Positions 15,714 through 23,471 of a stretch of DNA of 64,000 nucleotides are shown here, piece after piece. Numbering within the stretch: position 1 is the stretch's first letter; each line of letters begins with the position of its first letter. Source of the DNA: Chryseobacterium sp. GVT01B. Lineage in GTDB: Bacteria; Bacteroidota; Bacteroidia; Flavobacteriales; Weeksellaceae. Below the pieces are notes generated by a model that was given only the letters and a program-made list of their open reading frames with translations, did not search any database and was not told the DNA's origin. The DNA is taken from contig NZ_JAHXYI010000009.1 of the NCBI RefSeq assembly GCF_019970045.1, positions 116,701 to 180,700 of the forward strand, read 5' to 3'. The position numbers and the translations under genes were made by a program.

Positions 15714-17072
15714 TTATTCTTTTATGATCTTCTGAGAGAGAATCAGATTTTTGTTTTCTTTCACATTCAACAGATACGTGCCTGTCGGAAAGTTTTTAAT
15801 ATCGATCTTAATTCCGGCATCTTTTAATTCAAATCTGGATGGGATCAGTTTTCCGGAAGTATCATAGATTTCTACTTTTACATCTTTTGAAAAATCCTGT
15901 TTCCCTTTAATGAAAAATTCTCCGTCTGTAGGGTTCGGATAAACACTGAAACGTCTTTCTTCAGCTTTAACTTCTGAAAGTTTAAGAGTAGATTTACTCA
16001 GAGTCCAGGAAACAGTAGTAACATGCAGAGTACTATGGTTATCAACTTTCAAAAGCGGATTATTATCTACTACGGACAATGTTAAGGTATTATTTCCATT
16101 GTTCAGCTGCGCAGGAGTAATGGTAACACTGCTGCCTGTTGAGCCAAGTGTTGTTCCATTCAATATCCAGGTGTTGACTAAAGTATTAGGATTGGGAAGA
16201 ATTTCAGTAGCTGTAAAAGTGACATTAGATGTAGCATCTACTGTAGTATTATTGGCAGGTGTATAGGAATCTATAGGGGATACTAAACTATGAATTTTTT
16301 CGATAATTGCCTCTTTACATACGGAGCAGAACTGCTGGTTAAGATACCTCATCTCACAACTCTGATGCGGACGGAACCAGCTAGGGCTTTCAGCATGAGC
16401 ATATACCCCTACCCCATTTAATCCTACCCAGTTTTTCCATTTGATCGTCGCAGGATTAGAATTCTGTGTTTTATTGGGAGATTCCAATGAACCTGAGAAC
16501 CAATATTCATCTGCCAGTTTACCAAAAGAGTGCCCTAGCTCATGTACCACAATTTCATTTGAAGATCCATTTAATGAAGCAAAGGCATACGTTCCTCCAC
16601 AGCCTCCATATTCTGTGGAATTCCCCAATATATAAGTAATATCGTAATCAGGAATATTAGCAGCCAGCACTTGTCCTACTTTATTGGTAGTATTACTATA
16701 TATACATCTGTGAACTCCAACATCGAAAGTAGAACCGAGATAGTTGTTCGGATTGGTAACCGGGATTACAGGCTCAGTAACATCTGTTGCTGTTCCTGGA
16801 TGCTTCACTCCTGATTCTGTGGAAATTACTTTTACAGCATAAGCATTAAAGTAATTTTTATATTCTGTATAGGGGCTTTTTGTAAAAAGATAATTGACCG
16901 TATTTTGAGCTGATGTTGTAAAAGCGGCTTGCTGTGCAGCGGTAAATCCGTCTCCTAAAACAGCAATAATAATCCTTTTGCTGTTGTCTCCGTTCTGTAA
17001 AAGCGGAACTGTATCGAATGTCTGGGCAAAGCAGCTGCTTCCAACTAAAAGGGATAATAAAACTTTTTTCAT
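15714..17072 (-). CDS. M64 family secreted metallopeptidase with T9SS sorting domain
   Basis: This 452-residue protein has a signal peptide (MKKVLLSLLVGSSCFAQ). The M64 (IgA peptidase-type) catalytic domain begins with VLGDGFTAAQQAAF and carries HELGHSFGKLADEY at 177-190: two His ligands, catalytic Glu and a downstream Asp/Glu. A beta-sandwich region at about 260-360 follows, then a C-terminal type A T9SS sorting domain (FSVYPNPTDGEFF ... GTYLLNVKENKNLILSQKI). It should be translocated to the cell surface or medium by the gliding-type IX system. Its start is 2 bp after the stop of the upstream 165-residue gene, so the two are co-translated. It is predicted to cut extracellular protein; the natural target is unknown. 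Confidence 0.93.
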   Translation of the reverse strand: MKKVLLSLLVGSSCFAQTFDTVPLLQNGDNSKRIIIAVLGDGFTAAQQAAFTTSAQNTVNYLFTKSPYTEYKNYFNAYAVKVISTESGVKHPGTATDVTEPVIPVTNPNNYLGSTFDVGVHRCIYSNTTNKVGQVLAANIPDYDITYILGNSTEYGGCGGTYAFASLNGSSNEIVVHELGHSFGKLADEYWFSGSLESPNKTQNSNPATIKWKNWVGLNGVGVYAHAESPSWFRPHQSCEMRYLNQQFCSVCKEAIIEKIHSLVSPIDSYTPANNTTVDATSNVTFTATEILPNPNTLVNTWILNGTTLGSTGSSVTITPAQLNNGNNTLTLSVVDNNPLLKVDNHSTLHVTTVSWTLSKSTLKLSEVKAEERRFSVYPNPTDGEFFIKGKQDFSKDVKVEIYDTSGKLIPSRFELKDAGIKIDIKNFPTGTYLLNVKENKNLILSQKIIKE

Positions 17073-17074
17073 AA

Positions 17075-17572
17075 TTATAGTTTTTTGGTGAATAATAGCT
17101 GTACTCCATCATCAGTTGCCTTTTCAACCTTTACCGTCTGAACATTTTCAGAATAGGAAAAGCGGGCACTGAATTCTGTGCTTTGAAGAGAGGCTTTATG
17201 TCTGGAAATCCCTTCTTTTTCGTATACTTCCAATTCAGGGTTAAAAGGATCTCTTACAAGCTGTCTGGCAATTTCTTTCCCACTAGACTCTGTGAGCGTA
17301 ATAATAAAGTCTCCTTTATGAGCTTCATTTCTTTCAAAAGAAGAGATTTGCTTCAATCTTCCATCTGTAATTTTACTGCTCTGAAGGGCAACTTTTGCAT
17401 TTCCGGATTGATCTTTATCTGCCTTGAAAAACAAATAAATAATACGATCGCTTTTTTTTGTCAAAGTTTCAGAAAGCGATTGCCTTTTTTGTGTTAATCC
17501 ATTCTCTTTCTGAAAGCTACAGAACAGAAAAACAGGAACAATGAGTACATTAAATACATTTTTCATAATCAT
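17075..17572 (-). CDS. Small exported protein coupled to M64 protease
   Basis: The product is 165 residues from 17572, or 163 from the second ATG at 17566 (MKNVFNVLIVPVFLFCSFQ); both give the same export signal, possibly a lipoprotein with Cys in FLFC. The mature part is charged and beta-rich, with no motif I recognise. It contains segments such as GDFIITLTESSGKEIARQLVRDP and FSARFSYSENVQTVKVEKATDDG, which look like one Ig-like sandwich. The M64 gene starts 2 bp after its stop codon. A partner role (pro-domain in trans, inhibitor or surface anchor) is only suggested by this coupling. A near-consensus TACCTTTA element lies just upstream on the minus strand (17587-17580). Confidence 0.68.
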   Translation of the reverse strand: MIMKNVFNVLIVPVFLFCSFQKENGLTQKRQSLSETLTKKSDRIIYLFFKADKDQSGNAKVALQSSKITDGRLKQISSFERNEAHKGDFIITLTESSGKEIARQLVRDPFNPELEVYEKEGISRHKASLQSTEFSARFSYSENVQTVKVEKATDDGVQLLFTKKL

Positions 17573-17655
17573 TTTTGTTTAAAGGTACTAAAGTTTTAAA
17601 TATAAATGAAAGTCATTTCCAATACTTTTCACCCTTAAAAAAACTTAGAAAGTCC

Positions 17656-17663
17656 TATCTTTG
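17656..17663 (+). promoter_or_regulatory. -7 element TATCTTTG of ruvC
   Basis: An exact TAnnTTTG match lies only 5 nt before the ATG, so transcription would begin at or next to the start codon (leaderless mRNA). Confidence 0.5.
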
Positions 17664-17668
17664 AGGCA

Positions 17669-18223
17669 ATGATTTCAGAGAAAATAATTTTAGGTATTGA
17701 CCCGGGAACAACTGTGATGGGGTTTGGCATTATCTCCGTAAAAAAAGGAAAAATGGAGATGGTTTCTATCCATGAACTGATCTTAAAAAAATACCCCAAT
17801 CACGAAACTAAGCTCAAATATATTTTTGAAAGAACACTGTCTCTTATCGATGAGTTTCATCCTGATGAAGTTGCTCTTGAAGCTCCTTTCTTTGGAAAAA
17901 ATGTACAGAGTATGCTTAAACTGGGCCGTGCACAGGGAGTAGCCATGGCTGCCAGCCTTTACAGAAATATTCCTATCACCGAATATTCTCCGAAAAAAAT
18001 CAAAATGGCCATCACCGGAAACGGAAATGCCAGTAAAGAACAGGTAGCAGGGATGCTTCAGAATCTTCTTAATTTAAAAGAATTCCCTACCAAATATCTG
18101 GATGCCTCCGATGGACTTGCCGTTGCGGTATGTCATCATTTTAATTCCGGAACTATAACGGATACAAAATCGTATTCCGGATGGGAAAGCTTTTTGAAGC
18201 AGAATCCGGATCGATTGAAATAA
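17669..18223 (+). CDS. ruvC: Holliday junction endonuclease RuvC
   Basis: This 184-residue protein is the crossover junction resolvase that, with RuvAB, cuts four-way DNA intermediates in recombination repair. The acidic catalytic residues are all visible: D11 in GIDPGTT, E71 in LEAPFFGKN, and D145/D148 in LDASDGLAVAVCH. The RNase-H-like fold spacing and length are normal. It is transcribed alone; ruvA and ruvB are not adjacent. The promoter sits directly against the start codon. Confidence 0.97.
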   Translation: MISEKIILGIDPGTTVMGFGIISVKKGKMEMVSIHELILKKYPNHETKLKYIFERTLSLIDEFHPDEVALEAPFFGKNVQSMLKLGRAQGVAMAASLYRNIPITEYSPKKIKMAITGNGNASKEQVAGMLQNLLNLKEFPTKYLDASDGLAVAVCHHFNSGTITDTKSYSGWESFLKQNPDRLK

Positions 18224-18351
18224 TTTTGATCTTTTCTTGCATTCTTTCAAAGTACTGTTTTAAACCTCTAAAAAACAATATTTTACAAAAACGCACACAA
18301 TTACTTGGTAAAACATAATACTATCTTTTACATTGGTATGATTTTTAGTAC

Positions 18352-18359
18352 TACCTTTG
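18352..18359 (+). promoter_or_regulatory. -7 element TACCTTTG of DUF4407 gene
   Basis: An exact TAnnTTTG match ends 15 nt before the ATG at 18375. The longer open frame starting with TTG at 18357 begins inside this element, which argues for the downstream start. Confidence 0.6.
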
Positions 18360-18374
18360 TATAAATTTTCAGTT

Positions 18375-19445
18375 ATGAAAACAAACCAACAAACTATAAA
18401 TCAAGGGACTCATAAAATAAACTGGTTCCAAAAATTTCTGATGGTGTGTTCCGGCGGGAACATCCATATCTTAAGAAAGACCCCAAGCGAATGGAATAAA
18501 TTTTCCGGGATTGGAGGGATTGTACTTTTTACTGCAGTATTCGCTACTTTATCTGCAGGCTATGCCATGTATACGGTATTCGACAATATCTGGGCTTCCA
18601 TAGGATTTGGAATTCTTTGGGGGCTGATGATCTTTAATCTTGACCGTTATATTGTTTCTTCTATTAAAAAAACAGGAACCTGGTGGAATCAGATTCTGAT
18701 GGCTATTCCCCGTCTTATCCTTGCTACATTTTTAGGGATTATTATTTCAAAACCATTAGAGCTTAAAATTTTCGAGAAAGAGGTAAATAAGCAGTTGAAT
18801 ACAATTATTCAAAGGAATAAAAAACAACTTCAGGGTGAAATGAGTGGAAGGATTCTTCAACAGAGCGGCCCCTTTGAAACTGAAAAACAACAGATTTCAG
18901 GAAAAGTAGCACAGTATCAGAAAGCCTATGATTCCGCATCAGTAGAACTTGAAAAGGAAATTCTGGGAAAACAATCGGGTTTAACCAGCGGAAAAGAAGG
19001 TTACGGACCGAATGCTAAACGTAAACAGGAATTAAAAGAGCAGCGCAGACAAGATCTTGAGAATTATCAAAAACAAGCCGCTCCCAGACTGGAATATCTG
19101 GATAAAGAAATATCCAAGGTATATACCAATCTTGAAACCGAAAGAAAATCTACAGAAACTTTTGAGGATAAATTCAATGGATTTGCAGCAAGGCTTCAGG
19201 CATTGGATGAACTGGGCAAAAATTCGGCAATTATAGGATTGGCAGCAGCTTTTATCATGGGATTATTTATATGTCTTGAGATATCTCCGGTTCTTGTAAA
19301 ATTAATTTCTCATATAGGGCCGTATGATTATCTTTTAGAAAAAACAGAAAATGATTTCAGATTGTATTCCAAGGAGAAAATAGAAAAGGGAAATGCTCTG
19401 ACAGATTTCAGGATTGAAGATTTTAAGGATAATTTGAAAAATTAA
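18375..19445 (+). CDS. DUF4407-type membrane protein
   Basis: From ATG 18375 the product is 356 residues. Two N-terminal membrane helices (about 42-62 and 66-84 with IWASIGFGILWGLMIFNLDR) and one at about 103-121 are followed by a long charged, Gln/Lys/Glu-rich region at 130-275, likely coiled-coil and periplasmic. A last helix lies at about 284-306 (AIIGLAAAFIMGLFICLE). The NLDRY motif after the second helix is typical of DUF4407. Function is unknown; the layout suggests an envelope structural or sensing protein. The short open extension upstream overlaps the promoter and is rejected. Confidence 0.85.
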   Translation: MKTNQQTINQGTHKINWFQKFLMVCSGGNIHILRKTPSEWNKFSGIGGIVLFTAVFATLSAGYAMYTVFDNIWASIGFGILWGLMIFNLDRYIVSSIKKTGTWWNQILMAIPRLILATFLGIIISKPLELKIFEKEVNKQLNTIIQRNKKQLQGEMSGRILQQSGPFETEKQQISGKVAQYQKAYDSASVELEKEILGKQSGLTSGKEGYGPNAKRKQELKEQRRQDLENYQKQAAPRLEYLDKEISKVYTNLETERKSTETFEDKFNGFAARLQALDELGKNSAIIGLAAAFIMGLFICLEISPVLVKLISHIGPYDYLLEKTENDFRLYSKEKIEKGNALTDFRIEDFKDNLKN

Positions 19446-19526
19446 TGATCCTCTGCATTGACTATTAAGCGATTTAAAAATTAGAGAAAAAATCTATAAA
19501 AAACTAATATTTAATTAATAAAATCT

Positions 19527-19556
19527 ACCTTTCGTTAAATTAACGAAAGGTTTTTG
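19527..19556 (+). terminator. Terminator after DUF4407 gene
   Basis: ACCTTTCGTTA (19527-19537) pairs perfectly with TAACGAAAGGT (19541-19551) over a 3-nt loop, followed by TTTTG. Confidence 0.88.
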
Positions 19557-19618
19557 TTTTTATCATTGATTATATATTAAATATTTTCTAATTTTATATT
19601 ACTTAAAACCTTGTCATC

Positions 19619-20212
19619 ATGAAAAATTTATTTCTTGCATGTACACTGCTGATCTGCAGTGCATTTGCCCCTGCCTTAAAAGCACAGGCATCAGAACCAT
19701 TTTTAGGGCAAATAGCCTTTGTACCTTATAATTTTGCACCAAAATACTGGGCAGAATGTAATGGGCAGATCCTGCCTATCGCTCAAAATCAAGCACTTTT
19801 TTCATTGCTAGGAACCACTTACGGAGGGAATGGAACAACCACATTTGCTTTACCTGATATGAGAGGAAGAGTACTTGTTCATAACGGACAGGCTCCGGGA
19901 GGCCCTACTACGTATAGCATGGGAGAAACCGGAGGAGCTGAAAGTGTAACACTATTGATAACACAAATGCCAGCCCATAACCACACGGTAAATGCCGTAA
20001 CAGCGGAAGGAAATCAGAATTCTCCAACAAATAATCTTCCGGCAGACACCAAAGTTCTTGATAAGGAATATTCCGATGCAGCCGCTAACACCATAATGAA
20101 AAGCACAATGGTAGGAAACACAGGAGGAAATCAGCCTCATGAAAACAGACCTCCCTTCATCACGTTGAAATGTATCATTGCATTGGCAGGAGTATTTCCG
20201 TCACAAAATTAA
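19619..20212 (+). CDS. Exported phage-tail-collar domain protein (microcystin-dependent-protein-like)
   Basis: This 197-residue protein has a signal peptide (MKNLFLACTLLICSAFAPALKAQA) followed by a tail-collar domain: EPFLGQIAFVPYNFAPKYWAECNGQ, NQALFSLLGTTYGG, TTFALPDMRGRV and GGAESVTL..QMPAHNH. The ending HENRPPFITLKCIIALAG is the typical collar C-terminus. In phages this domain lies at tail-fibre tips; bacterial stand-alone copies are of unknown function. Here the signal peptide indicates export instead of virion assembly, and no phage gene is near. The next gene, a T9SS-sorted protein, begins 5 nt after its stop. Confidence 0.85.
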   Translation: MKNLFLACTLLICSAFAPALKAQASEPFLGQIAFVPYNFAPKYWAECNGQILPIAQNQALFSLLGTTYGGNGTTTFALPDMRGRVLVHNGQAPGGPTTYSMGETGGAESVTLLITQMPAHNHTVNAVTAEGNQNSPTNNLPADTKVLDKEYSDAAANTIMKSTMVGNTGGNQPHENRPPFITLKCIIALAGVFPSQN

Positions 20213-20217
20213 TAGTT

Positions 20218-20910
20218 ATGAAAATTCTTTACGTACTATGTCTTGCTATGGGAAGCTCAGCTTTTACGCAGACAATAACTTTCAGCGGATGTCCTAATCT
20301 GTTTGATAGCCCGCCTAATACTTATGTGTTTAACAAAACGGGAGTGGACGCTTTTAGTAAGAACATTTATATGACTACTCCTATTGATGGAGGGCAAGAT
20401 TGTAGTGGATTAGGCACCTGTGAATTTAAAATCCAATGGAACAACACCCTTACCAGATGGGAATTTCTTGGTGATGAAGGAAATGGAACTTTTACGACTC
20501 CTTATCTGATTTATTATAATTCAATGGGAAACAATTCTGTTCCGATACCTCCAGGCAACAGCGTTGGAACATGGGTTGAGAATACTGTAATGACTAACGG
20601 GCAATGCGGTGGAAATCTTACCGCAGTAAATTCTACCATGACGGGTGACGTACAGACTACAACATTGGGAACTTCAGATCTTTCTAAAAATAAAATCCAG
20701 ATTTTTCCAAATCCTGTAACAGATTTCATTCGTATTTCCGGTATTGATGACGGGCTGTCTGTTCAAATTTACAACATGGATGGACGCCTTATAAAATCTG
20801 AAATGTTTGATTCAAAAATTGATGTCTCACAACTTATTTCAGGCGGTTATATATTAAAGATAAATACCCGGAATTTTCAAACTCATCAATTTAAATTCGT
20901 GAAAAAATAA
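20218..20910 (+). CDS. T9SS-sorted secreted protein of unknown function
   Basis: From ATG 20218 the product is 230 residues. The open frame reaches back to 20170 inside the collar gene, but the signal peptide starts at MKILYVLCLAMGSSAFTQ. The middle part (about 20-145) is Gly/Thr/Asn-rich with several Cys (GCPNLF, DCSGLGTCEF, GQCGGNLT), suggesting a disulfide-stabilised beta domain. The last 80 residues are a type A sorting domain (IQIFPNPVTDFIRISG ... GGYILKINTRNFQTHQFKF). The tight spacing after the tail-collar gene suggests the two are made together and perhaps act together at the cell surface. Confidence 0.82.
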   Translation: MKILYVLCLAMGSSAFTQTITFSGCPNLFDSPPNTYVFNKTGVDAFSKNIYMTTPIDGGQDCSGLGTCEFKIQWNNTLTRWEFLGDEGNGTFTTPYLIYYNSMGNNSVPIPPGNSVGTWVENTVMTNGQCGGNLTAVNSTMTGDVQTTTLGTSDLSKNKIQIFPNPVTDFIRISGIDDGLSVQIYNMDGRLIKSEMFDSKIDVSQLISGGYILKINTRNFQTHQFKFVKK

Positions 20911-20937
20911 CAGATCATTTTAACAAGAAAAAACTTT

Positions 20938-20970
20938 GAAGCTTTCGGAATTTCCGGAAGCTTCTATTCT
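20938..20970 (+). terminator. Likely terminator after T9SS protein gene
   Basis: GAAGCTT-T-CGG (20938-20948) pairs with CCG-G-AAGCTTC (20954-20964) with one mismatch. The T-rich tail (TATTCTTTT) is imperfect. Confidence 0.6.
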
Positions 20971-20994
20971 TTTCTGACAAGGAACATTTTTTGT

Positions 20995-21204
20995 ATGAAC
21001 TGTAGTATGCCTTCAAGTGTTGTACATCATTTCATTTATTTCCCGGATACTGAAATATTACGAATTATATATCAGTCAGGAGCTGTTTATGATTATCTTA
21101 AAGTTCCGTCCGACATTATTGAAAAGTTTAAGGAGGCAAGATCCAAAGGGCAATTTTTAAATAAAGTAATCAAGCCCAGATTTAAATACCGTAAAATTGA
21201 ATAA
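20995..21204 (+). CDS. KTSC domain protein
   Basis: This 69-residue protein consists of a single KTSC domain: SSVVHHFIYFPDTEILRIIYQSGAVYDYLKVP, then EKFKEARSKGQFLNKVIKPRFKYRKI. The domain is named for conserved Lys-Thr-Ser-Cys-like residues and is found alone or fused to nucleic-acid enzymes; its function is not established. An internal start at the second Met (21007) would also give an intact domain. A hairpin terminator follows at once. Confidence 0.82.
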   Translation: MNCSMPSSVVHHFIYFPDTEILRIIYQSGAVYDYLKVPSDIIEKFKEARSKGQFLNKVIKPRFKYRKIE

Positions 21205-21206
21205 AA

Positions 21207-21236
21207 AAATGTCTCCATCGAAATGGAGACATTTAT
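21207..21236. terminator. Bidirectional terminator between KTSC and M43 genes
   Basis: AAATGTCTCCAT (21207-21218) pairs with ATGGAGACATTT (21223-21234) across a CGAA tetraloop. Confidence 0.88.
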
Positions 21237-21257
21237 ATATATTAAACTTTGATCAAT

Positions 21258-23126
21258 TTATTTGATGATCAATTTTGAAGTTTTAGAATCTTTTCCGTTA
21301 GAAACCTGAATCATATATACTCCTTTTTCTAATTGCTGCTCTACTTTGAAAATACCATTTCCTTCTTCAGTTGCAGATGGACTTGCGATCAATCTTCCTG
21401 CCATATCAGAAATAGAAACTTTCAGGTTTTTACCATTTTTAGCTTTAATGAAGATCTTATCTCCTGTTGCAACCGGGTTAGGATAAACAGTTAAATCATT
21501 ATTATCCGCTTTCACCTCGTTTGTTCCTAAGTTCGTAACAAATTTTACAGTATAGTCTTCAACCTGTCCGTACATTAATTGTCCACAAGGAGTCATGTTA
21601 GGATTCTCATCATCTACAAGAACTCTCATTCTTAGCGGAGTGTTAAGTACCACTGAAGCAGGTGCCGTAATAGTAGTATTGTAAGTACCTATTTCTGTAA
21701 CCGGATCTGCTGCAATATTATCAGCAGTACCCACAAGTTCAGAGGCTTCAAATGTTCCATTATTATTATAGTCAATCCAAACTCTCACATCGTTATTTGA
21801 ACCTGATAAATTTACCTGAAGGTTATGTGTTCCTGTGGAAGAAAGCTCAGTAGCTGTAGCTTTCAGACAGTTTGCTCCTGTATAATCTTCATAAAAACTA
21901 GTATTATTATGCCAATATCCTGTAGTTGCATTATTAATACTTCCTAATTTCACAAGAGTTGGGCCAACAAAATAATCATCTGGTGTAGAGATCCCTGATG
22001 GATTACATGTTGCAGCAATAGGTGTTCCAATCGCAGCAGCATTAGAAGGGGCTGTTCCACCTAATGAAGTACTCAAAGATCCTCTCATTAAAAAGAAATA
22101 AAGAGCTGCTCTGTCATGCTGTCCATTGGTAAATTTGAATGCAATTGGGTTGGTATAGTTCATCATGTTATACTGTACTCCCTGATAGTTTGCTCCTGTA
22201 CAATAATTCATATCATTGTTAGTAGGTGCAGGATCATTCAGCAAGCTTCTTGATCTTTCTGTATCGCACACCTGGTCATCATCCTTATTACAATCATTAT
22301 TAGTCATCGCTGGACAGTAAGTAGTAGAAGTAGTCCCTTGCGGCGGTTGAGCGTTAGCATTTCCAAAAGTATGAAGTAATCCCATACTATGTCCAAACTC
22401 ATGAGCCAAAGTAATATCATCCTGTAGTGTAACCACAAAAGATTTCATAAAGGATTCGTAGTTAGCATCAGCATTTTGAGGCAATCCAGCCCAGCCCATA
22501 ATACCATAGGTTCCACCTCCATCTACTTTGTTCATAATATAAATGTTAAAGTAAGAAGCTTCTGGCCAGTGCGGAGCAATTGTCTTAACCTGATCTGTAC
22601 TAACACCAGATGTCCCACTACGGTTTATCCCATTGGCATCATATCCTGGAAGAGTACCACCATTATATCGAACAATCCCAGTAGTTGCATTACAGTTAGG
22701 GTCTCTTTTGGCCAATACCAACTTAATCGGCATTGTAGCAGCTGTACCAAAATCTGCAGGAATTCCCTGAGCCCACTGATAAGTACCTGCATACATTTGA
22801 TTACAATGATCCAGCCAAGCCTGAATTTGAGCATCACTCTTATTGTAAGCAGTACCAATAGCAGCTCCTGTAGGTGCTATTATGTGTACTACTACAGGAA
22901 TTTCATAAACTCCATTTACAATTTTGTATGCACTTCCTCCTTTAGCAGTAGTATTTTGATTACCGCTAATAATTTTGTTACGCATATTGCGAACCATTTC
23001 ATCAATTTCCGCATTTTGTTTTTGGTGTACTCTCTGTTCATTATCAAAGTCACACCAATCTTTTTTTTGCTGTGCTGATACTGAAAGGGATAGTAGCAAT
23101 GCCCCACAAAGGATAGTTTTCTTCAT
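21258..23126 (-). CDS. M43 (cytophagalysin/pappalysin-like) secreted zinc protease with GEVED and T9SS domains
   Basis: This 622-residue protein has a signal peptide (MKKTILCGALLLSLSVSAQ). A propeptide-like charged region precedes an M43 catalytic domain beginning at about VYEIPVVVHII (residue 73). The extended zinc motif HEFGHSMGLLH is at 242-252. Acidic Cys-containing loops follow (CPAMTNNDCNKDDDQVCDT), and MMNYT supplies the Met-turn. A GEVED-type beta domain lies at about 385-530 (VWIDYNNNGTFEASELVG, YGQVEDYTV). A type A T9SS sorting domain closes the protein (LTVYPNPVATGDKIFI ... KGVYMIQVSNGKDSKTSKLIIK). It is predicted to be secreted across the outer membrane and to digest extracellular protein. 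Confidence 0.95.
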   Translation of the reverse strand: MKKTILCGALLLSLSVSAQQKKDWCDFDNEQRVHQKQNAEIDEMVRNMRNKIISGNQNTTAKGGSAYKIVNGVYEIPVVVHIIAPTGAAIGTAYNKSDAQIQAWLDHCNQMYAGTYQWAQGIPADFGTAATMPIKLVLAKRDPNCNATTGIVRYNGGTLPGYDANGINRSGTSGVSTDQVKTIAPHWPEASYFNIYIMNKVDGGGTYGIMGWAGLPQNADANYESFMKSFVVTLQDDITLAHEFGHSMGLLHTFGNANAQPPQGTTSTTYCPAMTNNDCNKDDDQVCDTERSRSLLNDPAPTNNDMNYCTGANYQGVQYNMMNYTNPIAFKFTNGQHDRAALYFFLMRGSLSTSLGGTAPSNAAAIGTPIAATCNPSGISTPDDYFVGPTLVKLGSINNATTGYWHNNTSFYEDYTGANCLKATATELSSTGTHNLQVNLSGSNNDVRVWIDYNNNGTFEASELVGTADNIAADPVTEIGTYNTTITAPASVVLNTPLRMRVLVDDENPNMTPCGQLMYGQVEDYTVKFVTNLGTNEVKADNNDLTVYPNPVATGDKIFIKAKNGKNLKVSISDMAGRLIASPSATEEGNGIFKVEQQLEKGVYMIQVSNGKDSKTSKLIIK

Positions 23127-23422
23127 TACAATATTTCAAAAAATTAATAGATTAAAAATTTACAATTTCAAGCATCTATCAATAGTATTTATTATCAATA
23201 ATCAGCACAAAATTTAAAATTTTATTACAGTTAGTAGAAAAACATTTATAATTGTTACATTTTAAACCAAAAATAAAATTAACGTAATTACAAACAGTAT
23301 TCGATTAATTTACATTATTCCTAATAAAAAGCAATAAAAATAACAAAACAATAAATTAATAAAAACAAAATACAAAACTAACCCACTACTAATCAATACA
23401 TTAATCTAAAATTACAAAATAA
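23127..23422. other. AT-rich non-coding spacer upstream of M43 gene
   Basis: The spacer is very AT-rich, with long A-runs and no open frame with coding character. It must contain the M43 promoter, but no exact TAnnTTTG match was found near the start. Confidence 0.5.
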
Positions 23423-23450
23423 AAAACCGCACTAATTGTGCGGTTTTTAA
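23423..23450 (-). terminator. Terminator of guaB
   Basis: AAAACCGCAC (23423-23432) pairs perfectly with GTGCGGTTTT (23438-23447) over a TAATT loop, with a T-run on the minus strand. Confidence 0.9.
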
Positions 23451-23471
23451 AATATAAATTCAATAATGATT

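Noticed and set aside
19619..20212. Prophage remnant
   Set aside because: Only a collar domain is present; it has a signal peptide and no other phage genes, integrase or att-like repeats surround it.
22476..23078. 200-codon open frame on the plus strand
   Set aside because: It is antisense to the M43 protease signal and catalytic region, has low-complexity Ser/Thr/Cys composition and no domain; it is a shadow of the real gene.
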